Positions 16,234 through 24,777 of a stretch of 34,742 nt of DNA are shown piece after piece. Position numbers and translations under genes: made by a program. Source of the stretch: Flavobacterium sp. (GTDB lineage Bacteria; Bacteroidota; Bacteroidia; Flavobacteriales; Flavobacteriaceae); assembly GCA_030151255.1 (NCBI GenBank), contig JASLED010000080.1, positions 1 to 34,742 on the forward strand, read 5' to 3'. The notes beneath the pieces are model-generated. The model saw only the letters and a list, made by a program, of their open reading frames with translations, was not told the DNA's origin and made no database searches. Each line of letters starts with the position of its first letter. Within the stretch, counting starts at the first letter, position 1.

Positions 16234-17034
16234 GTAAATGTGATTGCAGTTCAACAACAATCCAACAGGAGCAGCAAACGACAAACGGCAATCGCTTCGG
16301 TCGGTGGACAGTTTTTCAAATCGGGTATCTGCCGAAACGGTTGCAGGTAAATCGTCCGTATCGGACAAGGTGTGCAATGACAATCTTTTGTTTCCGATGC
16401 GCACTTCTTCAGCACCTAAAGCGATGTCTTGCAAAGCCGTTCCGCTTTCTCTCGACAAAGTCAGATATTGTTCCAATAATCCTTGTTTTTCATCTGTTCC
16501 GACGATGTCGTCTTCGGTCAACCGTCGCAGGTTTATAAACCCGCTATCATTCACAATCCGCTCAAATTGAGCCACCGCTTCCATAAATCGGTGAATGGCT
16601 TCCTTGTTGATTTCTTTCGGAATAAGCGTTCCCTTGCAAAGCGATGAAAAATTGCTCTGCATGCGCATTCTATTTTTGGTCGTTTTGGTCAGAAACAGAT
16701 AGCAATAGTGGTTCAAAAACGGTCGCTCATTGAAATGACGTTGATAGCTTTTGGATAGAAAACTTTGATCGTCTTCGGTCAAATTAGGCTGATAATTTTC
16801 TTTGATATACCAATCCTGTTTGTGAACAATCGTAAAATCGGGCAAGGTCTTGATTGCCTTGTGCCAAGCGGAATGAATCGCTTCGTACTCCGCAGAAGCT
16901 ACAGTAAACAGTTCGGGTAATTGCACCTCAAAACAGGCGGTAATGTCAGCATCTTTGGAAAGAATACAATTGTTTTCGACTGCCAAGAGTGGAAATTTGT
17001 TTTCCAACGTGGCGGTTTTGGCTACATTTTTCAT
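16096..17034 (-). pseudogene. traG: Truncated conjugation ATPase TraG (N-terminal third)
   Basis: TraG is the VirB4-like ATPase of the Bacteroidota transfer apparatus, normally about 800-830 residues. Residues 1-267 match its N-terminal region (FPLLAVENNCILSKDADIT, then YQRHFNERPFLNHYCYLFLT, then DTRFEKLSTDRSDCRLSFAA). After CNHIY (coding position about 16234) the frame enters reverse-complemented mauE-like DNA and ends about 45 residues later without homology. The Walker A and B motifs are all missing, so no ATPase is made. It follows traF with a 4-base overlap (ATG inside the traF end), as in intact operons, which shows that the break is a later deletion of everything from traG onward. Confidence 0.85.
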
Positions 17035-17363
17035 ACGGCTTTAGATTTAGGCGTGAATTTTAAATAGCGATACACAAGCTTGCGACAAATGATGTATTTC
17101 GGATGTCTTTTTCGTGCACCGATTTTCATTAGTCCGTGTTCGCCGTGTTTTTTGTTCAGCGAAAAGGTTTGCCATACGATGAGTGAAGCACCGCCAATTC
17201 CAAGAAAAAGACAGATGTAATTACTTACACCAGCCATATACAGAATCATCACGAAAATGAGCGTACCGAGCAATCCACCTGCAAAAATGAACAGATATTG
17301 TGCCTTCAAACCTTTGAATTCCACTGTCCTGCCAATGCCTTTGTTGATGTTGTAAGTATTCAT
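17031..17363 (-). CDS. traF: Conjugal transfer protein TraF (DUF4133), 110 aa
   Basis: Small inner-membrane component of the Bacteroidota mating pore, comparable to VirB3. The N-terminus INKGIGRTVEFKGLKAQY is the family signature. Two adjacent hydrophobic helices follow (LFIFAGGLLGTLIFVMILYM and YICLFLGIGGASLIVWQTF), then a basic cytoplasmic tail (KIGARKRHPKYI, RYLKFTPKS). The length is normal. It starts 12 bases after traE and overlaps the start of traG. With traG truncated, the protein has no partner ATPase from this copy. Confidence 0.92.
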   Translation of the reverse strand: MNTYNINKGIGRTVEFKGLKAQYLFIFAGGLLGTLIFVMILYMAGVSNYICLFLGIGGASLIVWQTFSLNKKHGEHGLMKIGARKRHPKYIICRKLVYRYLKFTPKSKAV

Positions 17364-17375
17364 AGGGCATTGGTT

Positions 17376-17681
17376 TTACAAGAAGAAGGAACGTAGAATC
17401 GTGGCTGCCACAATCAGAAAGATACAGGCACCAAACCACGAAGCCGCCGTTTTACTGGTGTCGGGATCGCCCGAACTGAATTTGTTGTAAACCTTAACAC
17501 CACCAATCAATCCGACGACTGCACCAATGGCGTAAATTAATTGAGTGGCAGGATCGAAATACGAGGTTACCATTTGAGTCGCTTCGGTAATACCCGCCGC
17601 ACCATTTCCTTGGGCAAACGCACCCATTGCCGATAGCATGACCAAAGCGGTCAGCATCATTTTGTTTCTTTGTTTTTCCAT
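17376..17681 (-). CDS. traE: Conjugal transfer protein TraE (DUF4134), 101 aa
   Basis: Likely VirB2-like pilin or pore subunit of the Bacteroidota transfer system. It has a signal peptide (MMLTALVMLSAMGAFA-Q), a Gly/Ala-rich mature N-terminus (GNGAAGITEATQMVTSYFD), and two membrane helices (LIYAIGAVVGLIGGVKVYNKF and WFGACIFLIVAATILRSFF) around the motif SSGDPDTSK. All are standard for the family, and the length is normal. In intact elements it sits shortly downstream of traD on the same strand; here a 4-kb Gabija pair in the opposite direction separates them. A hairpin CCCACA-ctt-TGTGGG at 17712-17726 lies in its leader. Confidence 0.92.
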   Translation of the reverse strand: MEKQRNKMMLTALVMLSAMGAFAQGNGAAGITEATQMVTSYFDPATQLIYAIGAVVGLIGGVKVYNKFSSGDPDTSKTAASWFGACIFLIVAATILRSFFL

Positions 17682-17711
17682 AATTGAAATACATTAATTT
17701 GTTATCCTTAA

Positions 17712-17726
17712 CCCACACTTTGTGGG
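17712..17726. other. Small hairpin in the traE leader
   Basis: CCCACA (17712-17717) pairs with TGTGGG (17721-17726) around CTT, about 30 bases upstream of the traE start. There is no T run on either side, so it is more likely a leader structure or protein site than a terminator. Confidence 0.4.
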
Positions 17727-17874
17727 CTTTCGGAACAAATGTCTTATGGAATTGAGTTGGGTTTAGAAAATTGGAAGTTGGTGGAAGAGTTTGGCTGGGG
17801 GTGGCTTTATGAATATTTAAAATTGTATTATATTAGTTGTTTGAGAAAATCTAAATTTTAATACACAAATTTTA

Positions 17875-20016
17875 ATGTATATATCTAAAGTTAGCCTTGT
17901 CAATTATCGAAATTTTTCAAATGCTTATTTTAACTTCAATAAAGGAATTAACACCATTATAGGTGAAAATGGTTCAGGAAAAACTAACGTTTTTAAAGCT
18001 ATCAGGCTGTTATTAGAAGATGCTTCTCTACAGTTTGCCTATAAACTAACTGAAGGTGATTTTAATAGAACTTTAGACAAAGGAAGATGGAAAGGTCATT
18101 GGATTATTATCAGTATTGAGTTTGATGAACTAAATAACGAGGAAGCCATTCAATCATTATTCATTCATGGAACAGGTATTGCTGAAGCGGACTATGTAGA
18201 AAAAGCTACTTACAATCTTTTTTTTCGCCCCAAAGCAGATATCAGGCAAAAACTTTCTGAATTAGCTGAAGGCGACAAAGCGGGATTACAAGCTATACTT
18301 GATGATATTAACATTCTAGATAATTATGAAACTTTTTTTACAGGAAAAAGCACAGCGGATTTTAACGACCCTGAAGTGTATAAAGAACTCGTAGGTGATT
18401 TTGAAAGTGTCGTTTTTCCTTCTGCTATTGATGCATCAAAATTTGGATCCAAAATTCCACATCAATTATCTGTAGCGAAAGAAGTTTCATTTACTTTTAT
18501 ACAGGCATTAAGAGATGTTGTAAGTGATTTTCATAATAACAGAACCAATCCGCTCCTTACTCTTTTAAAAAATAAAAGTGGTGAAATAAAAGATGTAGAT
18601 TACAAACCTATCAGTGATTTAGTAACTGAATTGAATAAAAGTATTGAAGAGCTTCCTGATGTACAGACTATCCGTAAGGATATTAAAACTACAATTCAAG
18701 ATGCTGTTGGACTTACCTATTCACCCTCATCCTTGTCTATAAAATCAAGTGTTCCTGATGAAGCAGAAAAATTGCTTCAATCCTTGAAATTATTTATTGG
18801 AGAACCAGGAGAAGAATATGAAGGCGGTATCCACGAGTTAAGCTTAGGAGGTGCTAATCTTATTTTCTTGACCTTAAAACTTTTGGAATTTAAATATCGA
18901 AAATCAAAAGATACTTTCGCAAATTTCTTAATTATAGAGGAACCAGAGGCTCATATCCATAATCACATTCAAAAAACATTGTTCGACAAATTAGATTACG
19001 GCGATACTCAAATCATATATTCTACCCATTCTACGCAAATCTCTGAAGTCAGTAATGTAGAAAACATAAACATTTTAGCTAAAAAATTAAATTATGCAGA
19101 AGTTTACCAACCTTCTACAGGCCTAGGTGAAGAAAGTATCAATCAGGTACAACGGTACTTGGATGCTGTAAGAACAAATTTGCTTTTTGCTAAAGGTGTA
19201 ATTTTGGTAGAGGGCGATGCCGAAGAAATTCTAATACCAATTATGGTGAAGAAAGTTTTAGGGATAAGTTTGGACGAGTTGGGAATAAGTTTGATAAACA
19301 TTAGAAGCACAGGGTTTGAAAATATTGCACAACTATTCCATGATGACAGGATACAAAGGAAATGTGCTATTCTTACTGATTTAGACGATGCTATCTGCGA
19401 TACTACTGAAAATGTTGGAGATAGTGATGCTTTGAAAAAGTATAAGAAGAAAGTTGCGAGTTCTCAAAGAAAGGGTTTAGAAAGAAAAGCAAAATTAGAT
19501 GTCCTTGAAGCGAGCAACAAGTGGATAAAAGTTTTTTATGCAAAACATACTTTTGAGGTTGACTTTATTACTGAAGGAAATGAATGGGAAATTATACAAA
19601 TAATTGATCAAGTTTACGTAGATCAACCAACGAGAGATCAATCAGTAACAGATATTGAAGACGATGATGTGGCGATATACGGTAGACGTGTACTTACTAT
19701 GGCAAAGCAAGAAGGAAAAGGTTGGTTTGCAATTATGTTAGGTAAACATATTTTTTATAAAACAGTAATACCTAAATATATTCTTGACGCTATCTTTTTT
19801 GCAAAAGAGACCTATTCTTCAAGCATTGTTGCTGACATTATCCAGTATAGAATGAATAAGCACTTTGATGACGATAATACTATAGATTTTACAAGTTGTA
19901 ATGCAGAGCTTTTGAAATATAGAAACGGAACAAATAAATTGGAAGACTTAGCTTTTGACTTTGACCTTGTACTACCAAACGACCAGATTTTAACCTTAAT
20001 AGATAAACTGAAGTAG
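17875..20016 (+). CDS. gajA: Gabija-type OLD-family ATPase-nuclease GajA, 713 aa
   Basis: Defence nuclease with an ABC-type ATPase fused to a TOPRIM nuclease domain. ATPase: Walker A GENGSGKT at 30-37, signature LSLGGAN near 322-328, Walker B with E355-E356 (FLIIEEPEAHIH), and H-loop STHS at 383-386. TOPRIM: acidic E446 in ILVEGDAEE and D502/D504 in ILTDLDD. In Gabija, GajA is known to nick or cut DNA when nucleotide pools fall during phage infection and works with the helicase GajB. This protein is longer than the well-studied Bacillus GajA (about 580) because of extra sequence after the TOPRIM core (about 520-713). The ATG lies in an AT-rich leader with the direct repeat AAATTTTAAT. The gene stands opposite to the surrounding tra genes and two bases before gajB. 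A non-Gabija OLD nuclease is the alternative, but the paired helicase argues for Gabija. Confidence 0.88.
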   Translation: MYISKVSLVNYRNFSNAYFNFNKGINTIIGENGSGKTNVFKAIRLLLEDASLQFAYKLTEGDFNRTLDKGRWKGHWIIISIEFDELNNEEAIQSLFIHGTGIAEADYVEKATYNLFFRPKADIRQKLSELAEGDKAGLQAILDDINILDNYETFFTGKSTADFNDPEVYKELVGDFESVVFPSAIDASKFGSKIPHQLSVAKEVSFTFIQALRDVVSDFHNNRTNPLLTLLKNKSGEIKDVDYKPISDLVTELNKSIEELPDVQTIRKDIKTTIQDAVGLTYSPSSLSIKSSVPDEAEKLLQSLKLFIGEPGEEYEGGIHELSLGGANLIFLTLKLLEFKYRKSKDTFANFLIIEEPEAHIHNHIQKTLFDKLDYGDTQIIYSTHSTQISEVSNVENINILAKKLNYAEVYQPSTGLGEESINQVQRYLDAVRTNLLFAKGVILVEGDAEEILIPIMVKKVLGISLDELGISLINIRSTGFENIAQLFHDDRIQRKCAILTDLDDAICDTTENVGDSDALKKYKKKVASSQRKGLERKAKLDVLEASNKWIKVFYAKHTFEVDFITEGNEWEIIQIIDQVYVDQPTRDQSVTDIEDDDVAIYGRRVLTMAKQEGKGWFAIMLGKHIFYKTVIPKYILDAIFFAKETYSSSIVADIIQYRMNKHFDDDNTIDFTSCNAELLKYRNGTNKLEDLAFDFDLVLPNDQILTLIDKLK

Positions 20017-20018
20017 TT

Positions 20019-21842
20019 ATGTTTATTTGGGAAAAAGACAGTATCAATAAAGAACAGGAAGGCGCTATTCTTGAAGATAATAGCGTACTTCTTATTGCTT
20101 GTCCCGGAAGCGGTAAAACTAGAACCCTTACATTTAAAATAGCTTATGAATTAAGCAGGTTGAAATCAGACAAGGAGTTCGTAATAGCTATAACCTACAC
20201 CAACAGGGCGTCCGATGAGATAAAGGAGCGTGTAGAATTATTAGGTGTTGACACTACACAGTTGTGGATTGGCACTATCCATTCTTTTTGTATGGAATGG
20301 ATTTTAAAACCATATCATTTGTATTCCGAACGCTTGAAAAATGGTTTTAAAGTTATTAATTCATATGATACACAAGAGCTGTTGACTAACTTGTGTGCTA
20401 AATATACAAATCCTAAAGTAAGTTTTTATGATTTTCAATATTATGCTACCATAAAAGGAACTTACAAGTTTACCTCAAAAAGTAGCAACCAAAATAACCA
20501 TATAAAAGCTATTTTACAGGAATATTTTGGGATATTAAAAAACAACAATCAATTGGATTTTGAGCAGATACTTTTTTATGCTTATGAAATATTAAAATCA
20601 AGGCCAGTTGTAGCAAATATTCTATCCAAATTATTTCCTTTTATTTTAATTGATGAGTATCAGGATACTAAGGAAATACAGTATCACATTATCGCTAAAA
20701 TATTAAACGTAAACAAAGGCAATTCAAAAACACTTATTGTTGGCGACCCAAACCAATCTATTTACGACTCGCTGGGAGGTTACCCAATGCCTAAAGACGA
20801 ATTAGAAAATTTATTAGGATTTGAATTGACCCAATTAAGCTTAGATAAAAACTATAGATCATCGTCGGCTATTATCAGCTATTTTGATTATTATAAAACT
20901 TATGAAACACCAATCATTGCATTTGGTAATGGAAAAGATTACCAAAGTACAATTACATTTAATTCAGCTGTATCAGTAGATGACTTAATTGAAGAATTAG
21001 CTCAGTTGATTTTGTATAATGTAGAAACAGCCGGAATTAGCCCAAACGAAATATGTATTGCTGCTCCACAATGGGTACATATTGCTAGTGTAACAAGAAA
21101 ACTTATCATCAGACTTCCTGATTTTAGTTTCGACGGACCAGGGATGGCACCATTTTCTAGAGATATTGATAATTTCTGGTTCAAGGTTTCAAGAGTAGCA
21201 TTAACAGAACCATCGCCATTTATGTATGTAAGAAGATTAAGGTGGAGCAAAGAAATATTAAATGAATTGGATACTGTAGGTGTTGATGTTTCTAGTGTAA
21301 GTAGTAAAGAATTTTTAAGAATTTGTAATTCTTTTGAAATAAACGAGACTGACGGCTTAATTTTTCTGAAAACGTTCTTTAATAAGGTTTGCGAAAAACT
21401 GAAAATTACACTTCCAAATTTCCCTTTATTGGATGATCATTTTAATTCTTTTTTTTCAAGTTCTGAAGATCGAATTAATAAATTGATTAAAGAAGGGAAC
21501 ACCGATATTTCCGACTTAGAATATTTTAAAAAAGTGTTTAAACAGAAAGATGGCATTACAGTGTCAACAATTCATGGAACTAAGGGGGAAGAATATGATA
21601 CAGTTATTGGCTTTGCTCTTTTAAATGATTATTTGCCACATTTTAATGATCCAAATGGGTATATAAATTCAAAAAAGATGCTTTATGTATTAGCTTCGAG
21701 GGCGAGAAAAAATTTACATCTAATTTCAGAGAAGTATCGACAGGTACATTCTTATCATGCGCCTGAGGGAAAACTACCAACAGTACATCTGCTTGAATAT
21801 AACTATGAATACTCGACAGTAGTGTTTGATGATATAGATTGA
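20019..21842 (+). CDS. gajB: Gabija-type UvrD-like helicase GajB, 607 aa
   Basis: Superfamily 1A helicase paired with GajA. Motif I is ACPGSGKTRT (K33), motif Ia TYTNRASDEIKERV, motif II LIDEYQDT (D212, E213), motif III VGDPNQSIYDSLGG, motif IV LDKNYRSS, motif V STIHGTKGEEYDTV and motif VI YVLASRARKNLHL. All are intact, so ATP-driven DNA binding or unwinding is expected. Bacillus GajB is shorter (about 500); the extra length lies between motifs IV and V. It starts two bases after the gajA stop, so the pair is one operon and probably translationally coupled. It ends about 30 bases from the end of traD, which faces it, with an inverted repeat between them. Confidence 0.9.
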   Translation: MFIWEKDSINKEQEGAILEDNSVLLIACPGSGKTRTLTFKIAYELSRLKSDKEFVIAITYTNRASDEIKERVELLGVDTTQLWIGTIHSFCMEWILKPYHLYSERLKNGFKVINSYDTQELLTNLCAKYTNPKVSFYDFQYYATIKGTYKFTSKSSNQNNHIKAILQEYFGILKNNNQLDFEQILFYAYEILKSRPVVANILSKLFPFILIDEYQDTKEIQYHIIAKILNVNKGNSKTLIVGDPNQSIYDSLGGYPMPKDELENLLGFELTQLSLDKNYRSSSAIISYFDYYKTYETPIIAFGNGKDYQSTITFNSAVSVDDLIEELAQLILYNVETAGISPNEICIAAPQWVHIASVTRKLIIRLPDFSFDGPGMAPFSRDIDNFWFKVSRVALTEPSPFMYVRRLRWSKEILNELDTVGVDVSSVSSKEFLRICNSFEINETDGLIFLKTFFNKVCEKLKITLPNFPLLDDHFNSFFSSSEDRINKLIKEGNTDISDLEYFKKVFKQKDGITVSTIHGTKGEEYDTVIGFALLNDYLPHFNDPNGYINSKKMLYVLASRARKNLHLISEKYRQVHSYHAPEGKLPTVHLLEYNYEYSTVVFDDID

Positions 21843-21863
21843 AAGAAACTTGTCGAAACAAAG

Positions 21864-21885
21864 GGAGTTTGCTCACACAAACTCC
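21864..21885. terminator. Inverted repeat between convergent gajB and traD ends
   Basis: GGAGTTTG (21864-21871) pairs with CAAACTCC (21878-21885) around CTCACA. The repeat overlaps the last codons of traD. There is no proper T run on either side, so termination strength is doubtful, but the place between two convergent stops suits a shared terminator. Confidence 0.45.
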
Positions 21886-22487
21886 TCAATATCAAAATCA
21901 TCATTCTCCAAAGTGAAAGAACCAGCATTGAGGCTACCATCCAAAAGCTTGGCAATTTTCCGTGACGCATCATCCATTGAGCTCTCCAGCAGAGCAAGTA
22001 ATTCAGTCCCTTGTAAACGTTGAACGATATTAAAGGCAGTTTCCTTTTGGGGTGGTTCTAACGTTTCTTTTTGAAGCAAAATTCCGACGTTGTTTAGTTC
22101 CTCAAAGGTAACGCCTTGAGCAAAACCGTCATCGCTATCGGACGCTTTCAATCTGTTTAAATCTTCCTCTTCTTCGGCTAAATCAGGTTCATTATTGAAA
22201 ACCTCATCCAGTTTTTCCTTCGGAATTTGAATATCAACGATTTCATTTTTGTCGTATTCAATATCTAAATTATCTGGATTTACTTCCGGTTCCGCTATTT
22301 GGCGTTTAGTGGCAGAATTTGGAACGGATTGGCTTCTTACAGGTTTTGGTTGTCCCATAATATCGGGCAGATTCAGATTGACTTTCTGTTGAGTTGGGTT
22401 TTGTTTCGATTTCCATCGAATGACAATCTTGTCCTGCAAAAGCAAGGCAATAACAATCAAAAGGCAAATAATAATTACTGTTTCCAT
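21873..22487 (-). CDS. traD: Conjugal transfer protein TraD-like, 204 aa
   Basis: A membrane anchor at residues 3-18 (VIIICLLIVIALLL) is followed by a basic patch (RWKSKQNP), a linker rich in Pro, Asn and acidic residues (EEEEDLNRLKASDSDDG), and a helical region ending in an acidic tail (DDFDIEEF). This matches the family called TraD in Bacteroidota elements, whose biochemical role is not established. It is not the VirD4 coupling protein despite the name. The gene starts two bases after the DUF3408 gene, so traA, the DUF3408 gene and traD form one transcript. In intact elements traE comes next; here the facing gajAB pair intervenes. Confidence 0.78.
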   Translation of the reverse strand: METVIIICLLIVIALLLQDKIVIRWKSKQNPTQQKVNLNLPDIMGQPKPVRSQSVPNSATKRQIAEPEVNPDNLDIEYDKNEIVDIQIPKEKLDEVFNNEPDLAEEEEDLNRLKASDSDDGFAQGVTFEELNNVGILLQKETLEPPQKETAFNIVQRLQGTELLALLESSMDDASRKIAKLLDGSLNAGSFTLENDDFDIEEFV

Positions 22488-22489
22488 AG

Positions 22490-22891
22490 CTAAAAAAGTG
22501 GTTTAAATTTTTCATTAAAATAATCCGTAATATCATCGCCAAATTCCTTGAAGTGATGCTCCAAAATATTGTCGATGTATGAGTAAAGCGTTGTTCGTTC
22601 TTCTCTTGTCAGTTGTACAATTCGCAACAGCCTTTCGTGATATTCGGGACGTATATAAACGACCTTACCACTTCGTCCTGAAGGAAAGCGATTGACGAGA
22701 AACGTGTCTTCATAATCTATCTTTTTTGAGGAGCTACTACGTAGCTTCTCTTTCGGTTTAACCTTTTGTATTTCTTCTTGTTGATTCGTGTTTGGTGCCG
22801 TTGAGGACTGATTTCCACTCATGATATTCATGATTAATTCTTCATCAACTTCGGGCTTATCAAAGTCTTTTCTTCTATTATCTGTGGGCAT
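22490..22891 (-). CDS. DUF3408 conjugation protein (TraB/TraC-like), 133 aa
   Basis: The N-terminal half is disordered and Lys/Ser/Gln-rich. The C-terminal half is the DUF3408 module (FLVNRFPSGRSGKVVYIRPE, then YHERLLRIVQLT, then YSYIDNILEHHF), which resembles a ribbon-helix-helix-like fold. Proteins of this family follow the ParA-like protein in nearly all Bacteroidota conjugative elements. A role in relaxosome or partition-like positioning is often assumed but not shown. It is 11 bases downstream of traA and 2 bases upstream of traD. Confidence 0.85.
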   Translation of the reverse strand: MPTDNRRKDFDKPEVDEELIMNIMSGNQSSTAPNTNQQEEIQKVKPKEKLRSSSSKKIDYEDTFLVNRFPSGRSGKVVYIRPEYHERLLRIVQLTREERTTLYSYIDNILEHHFKEFGDDITDYFNEKFKPLF

Positions 22892-22902
22892 ATTTCATAG
22901 TT

Positions 22903-23670
22903 TTATAGATTAATAATTTTTAAAAACTCCTCAGTAAACAAATCCATTTTGGTTGCTTTCAACAAATGGGTTTCGGCAGGCAACAAACTCGATCGAAAGA
23001 CACTATTCGGCGTGTCGTCGGTCTCTTTTCTAAAACGTTTACTATCCATTATTCTCGCAGTCATGACAGACAAATCCAGTTCATCAATAATACTTTGGTA
23101 CGCTTCGTAAACACCAGTCTTTTCTCGGCCATCGACTTGGTTCCAAAACATCCACATTTTTTGATTCTTGTTAGATTCATTCGTTTCGGGTAAACCAAGA
23201 AATGCTTTGGTAAAACTCAACGTACTTTCCATAACTAAACGGTCGGCAGTAATTGGCGAAAAAATAAAATCCATCGTTCTCAAAGTCGTCAGCACACCTT
23301 TTGAATTGGCGGTTCCTGGGAGATCGAAAAAAATAATATCCGGTTCTATTGGAGATTCATTCACGTATTCCAAAGCCTTTGATATGGCAGTTTCGGCTTT
23401 ACAACTGATGATGGGATAAGCCTTTTTATTAATGCTTTGATACAGTTTCATGGCGACTCTTTTGTGGTAATCGTTCTGCATAATCATCTTCAAATCCCGT
23501 TCTCGCATATTGGCTAAACTATGTTGTGGAAAATCGCAATCCATCACAAGCACATTAAACCCTAATCGATAATGCAAGACACTGGACAATAGTGTCGTCA
23601 TCGTAGATTTTCCGACACCACCTTTTGGCGTTGAAAAACTAATTTTTAAAGGTTTCTTTTTTGTTTCCAT
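22903..23670 (-). CDS. traA: ParA-like ATPase of the conjugation locus (TraA), 255 aa
   Basis: Deviant Walker A ATPase of the ParA/MinD type: KGGVGKST at residues 16-23 with the signature lysine at 16, a switch motif DCDFPQHSL, and Walker B IIFFDLPGTA. The length is normal. In Bacteroidota elements this gene heads the short operon with the DUF3408 gene and traD, next to oriT and mob, and probably positions the relaxosome or keeps the excised circle. The upstream 660-base region carries oriT-like hairpins and is shared with the divergent mobA. Confidence 0.9.
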   Translation of the reverse strand: METKKKPLKISFSTPKGGVGKSTMTTLLSSVLHYRLGFNVLVMDCDFPQHSLANMRERDLKMIMQNDYHKRVAMKLYQSINKKAYPIISCKAETAISKALEYVNESPIEPDIIFFDLPGTANSKGVLTTLRTMDFIFSPITADRLVMESTLSFTKAFLGLPETNESNKNQKMWMFWNQVDGREKTGVYEAYQSIIDELDLSVMTARIMDSKRFRKETDDTPNSVFRSSLLPAETHLLKATKMDLFTEEFLKIINL

Positions 23671-24334
23671 TATTCTAAATTTTATTGTTACAGATTTTAT
23701 TTGTTTGGTAATTTGAAAGTTGGGTAAATCGGATTATTACCTTATTTCTCGCCATATATTTTCTAATATTTATTCTTCTCTGCTTGGTCAGCTATATGCT
23801 AAATCAGGTCGTAAACCTTGCAAATGGTAAAATGCTTTACCGCTTTTATGCTTTTACTCTTTTATAGTTTTATGCTTTTAAAACCTGATGTTTTTATTTA
23901 AAACCGTTTGCATTTAAAGCCAAATTTCCTCTTTGTCTGATTTTCATTTTTATATCCTGAACTAAAATTATAAGGCAAATAAAGCGATAGAATTAGCTAC
24001 TATTTGATGTGTAGCAGCGTTTGGCATTCAAAGGAAGTGTTTGTCCTACTTCCGAATAACAATGCTTTCATAAACAGTGGTTTATTTTGTGAAATGAATT
24101 TTATTAATGGACTTATGCAAAATCGAACCTTCAAAATGGACTTTAATCAAAACGGCTTTATGCCGTTATTCCCTGTTAAAATGAATCCGTCCCGAAGGGC
24201 GGATTTTTGTGTTTACCAAAACACGGCAAGTTGTGTTTTGAGCAGCTCGAAAAGTATTCCGATGCTCAAAACAACTTGCCCTAGCCGGGGGCAAAAAATC
24301 CTCCGAAGTCGGCTTTTTGTAAGAATTAAAATGG
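23671..24334. other. oriT: Predicted oriT region between traA and mobA
   Basis: This long gap between divergent traA and mobA has no credible gene. It holds a series of inverted repeats: GGAAGT/ACTTCC (24033-24038 and 24048-24053), AACGGC/GCCGTT (24151-24156 and 24162-24167), a hairpin AATCCGTCC-CGAA-GGGCGGATT (24184-24205), and a large imperfect repeat GGCAAGTTGTGTTTTGAGCA (24225-24244) with TGCTCAAAACAACTTGCC (24263-24280). A GC-rich patch, CTAGCCGGGGGC (24281-24292), follows the large repeat. Position next to mobA-mobB and the stem-loop array are typical for oriT. The nick is probably near the GC-rich patch, by inference. An open frame at 24004-24351 runs through all the hairpins and is not accepted. 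Confidence 0.7.
23844..23880. repeat. Two direct repeats of TTTTATGCTTTTA
   Basis: The 13-base word is at 23844-23856 and 23868-23880, 24 bases apart, and a partial copy (AATGCTTTAC) lies at 23831-23840. It is in the traA-mobA intergenic region. Iteron-like protein binding is possible but not shown. Confidence 0.45.
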
Positions 24335-24775
24335 ATGATTATGGTAATTAAAAAGAATCTAAGGAAACAAGGAGGAAGACCTACGAAAACAGATCCTGCT
24401 AAAATTCGGTATTCGATTTCATTTACAGAGGAAGAACATGCTAGATTTCTAACCCTTTTTGAACAATCAGGTATGCTGGTAAAGGCACATTTTATCACTT
24501 CACAAGTATTCGGAAAGGAGATGAAATCCGTTAAAATTGACAAAGGAACCGTTGATTTTTATATGCGATTGACTTCATTTCACAGTCAATTTCGAGCAAT
24601 TGGAGTGAATTATAATCAAATTGTAAAGTTGTTATATCGTCATTTTTCTGAGAAAAAAGCCGCAGCTTTCCTTTATAAATTGGAAAAACAGACGGCTGAA
24701 ATGGCGATTTTATGCCAAAAAATCATTCAGATTATGGAAGAGTTTGAAGCTAAATATCTAAAAAAAGACCCTTAA
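24335..24775 (+). CDS. mobA: Relaxosome accessory protein MobA, 146 aa
   Basis: DNA-binding relaxosome protein. A basic N-terminus (KKNLRKQGGRPTKTDPAK) leads into a ribbon-helix-helix-like strand and helices (IRYSISFTEEEHARFLTLFE). A helical half with RAIGVNYNQIVKLLYRHF and a long C-terminal helix follow, typical of Bacteroidota MobA/MbpA-type proteins. It would bind oriT just upstream and load the relaxase. The gene ends two bases before mobB, so the two are coupled. Several ATGs are close together at the start (24330, 24335, 24341); 24335 is a compromise. Confidence 0.87.
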   Translation: MIMVIKKNLRKQGGRPTKTDPAKIRYSISFTEEEHARFLTLFEQSGMLVKAHFITSQVFGKEMKSVKIDKGTVDFYMRLTSFHSQFRAIGVNYNQIVKLLYRHFSEKKAAAFLYKLEKQTAEMAILCQKIIQIMEEFEAKYLKKDP

Positions 24776-24777
24776 AA

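Noticed and set aside
16244..16570. Plus-strand frames of 108 and 169 codons over traG
   Set aside because: They are antisense to clear traG coding sequence. Only the first 68 codons of the frame from 16029 are mauE-like.
23844..23880. Plasmid replication origin based on the repeated TTTTATGCTTTTA
   Set aside because: Only two full copies and no replication initiator gene in the window; integrase and RteC point to a chromosomal element.
24004..24351. Open frame of 115 codons upstream of mobA
   Set aside because: It covers the whole hairpin array of the presumed oriT and overlaps the mobA start. Its text looks like translated inverted repeats.
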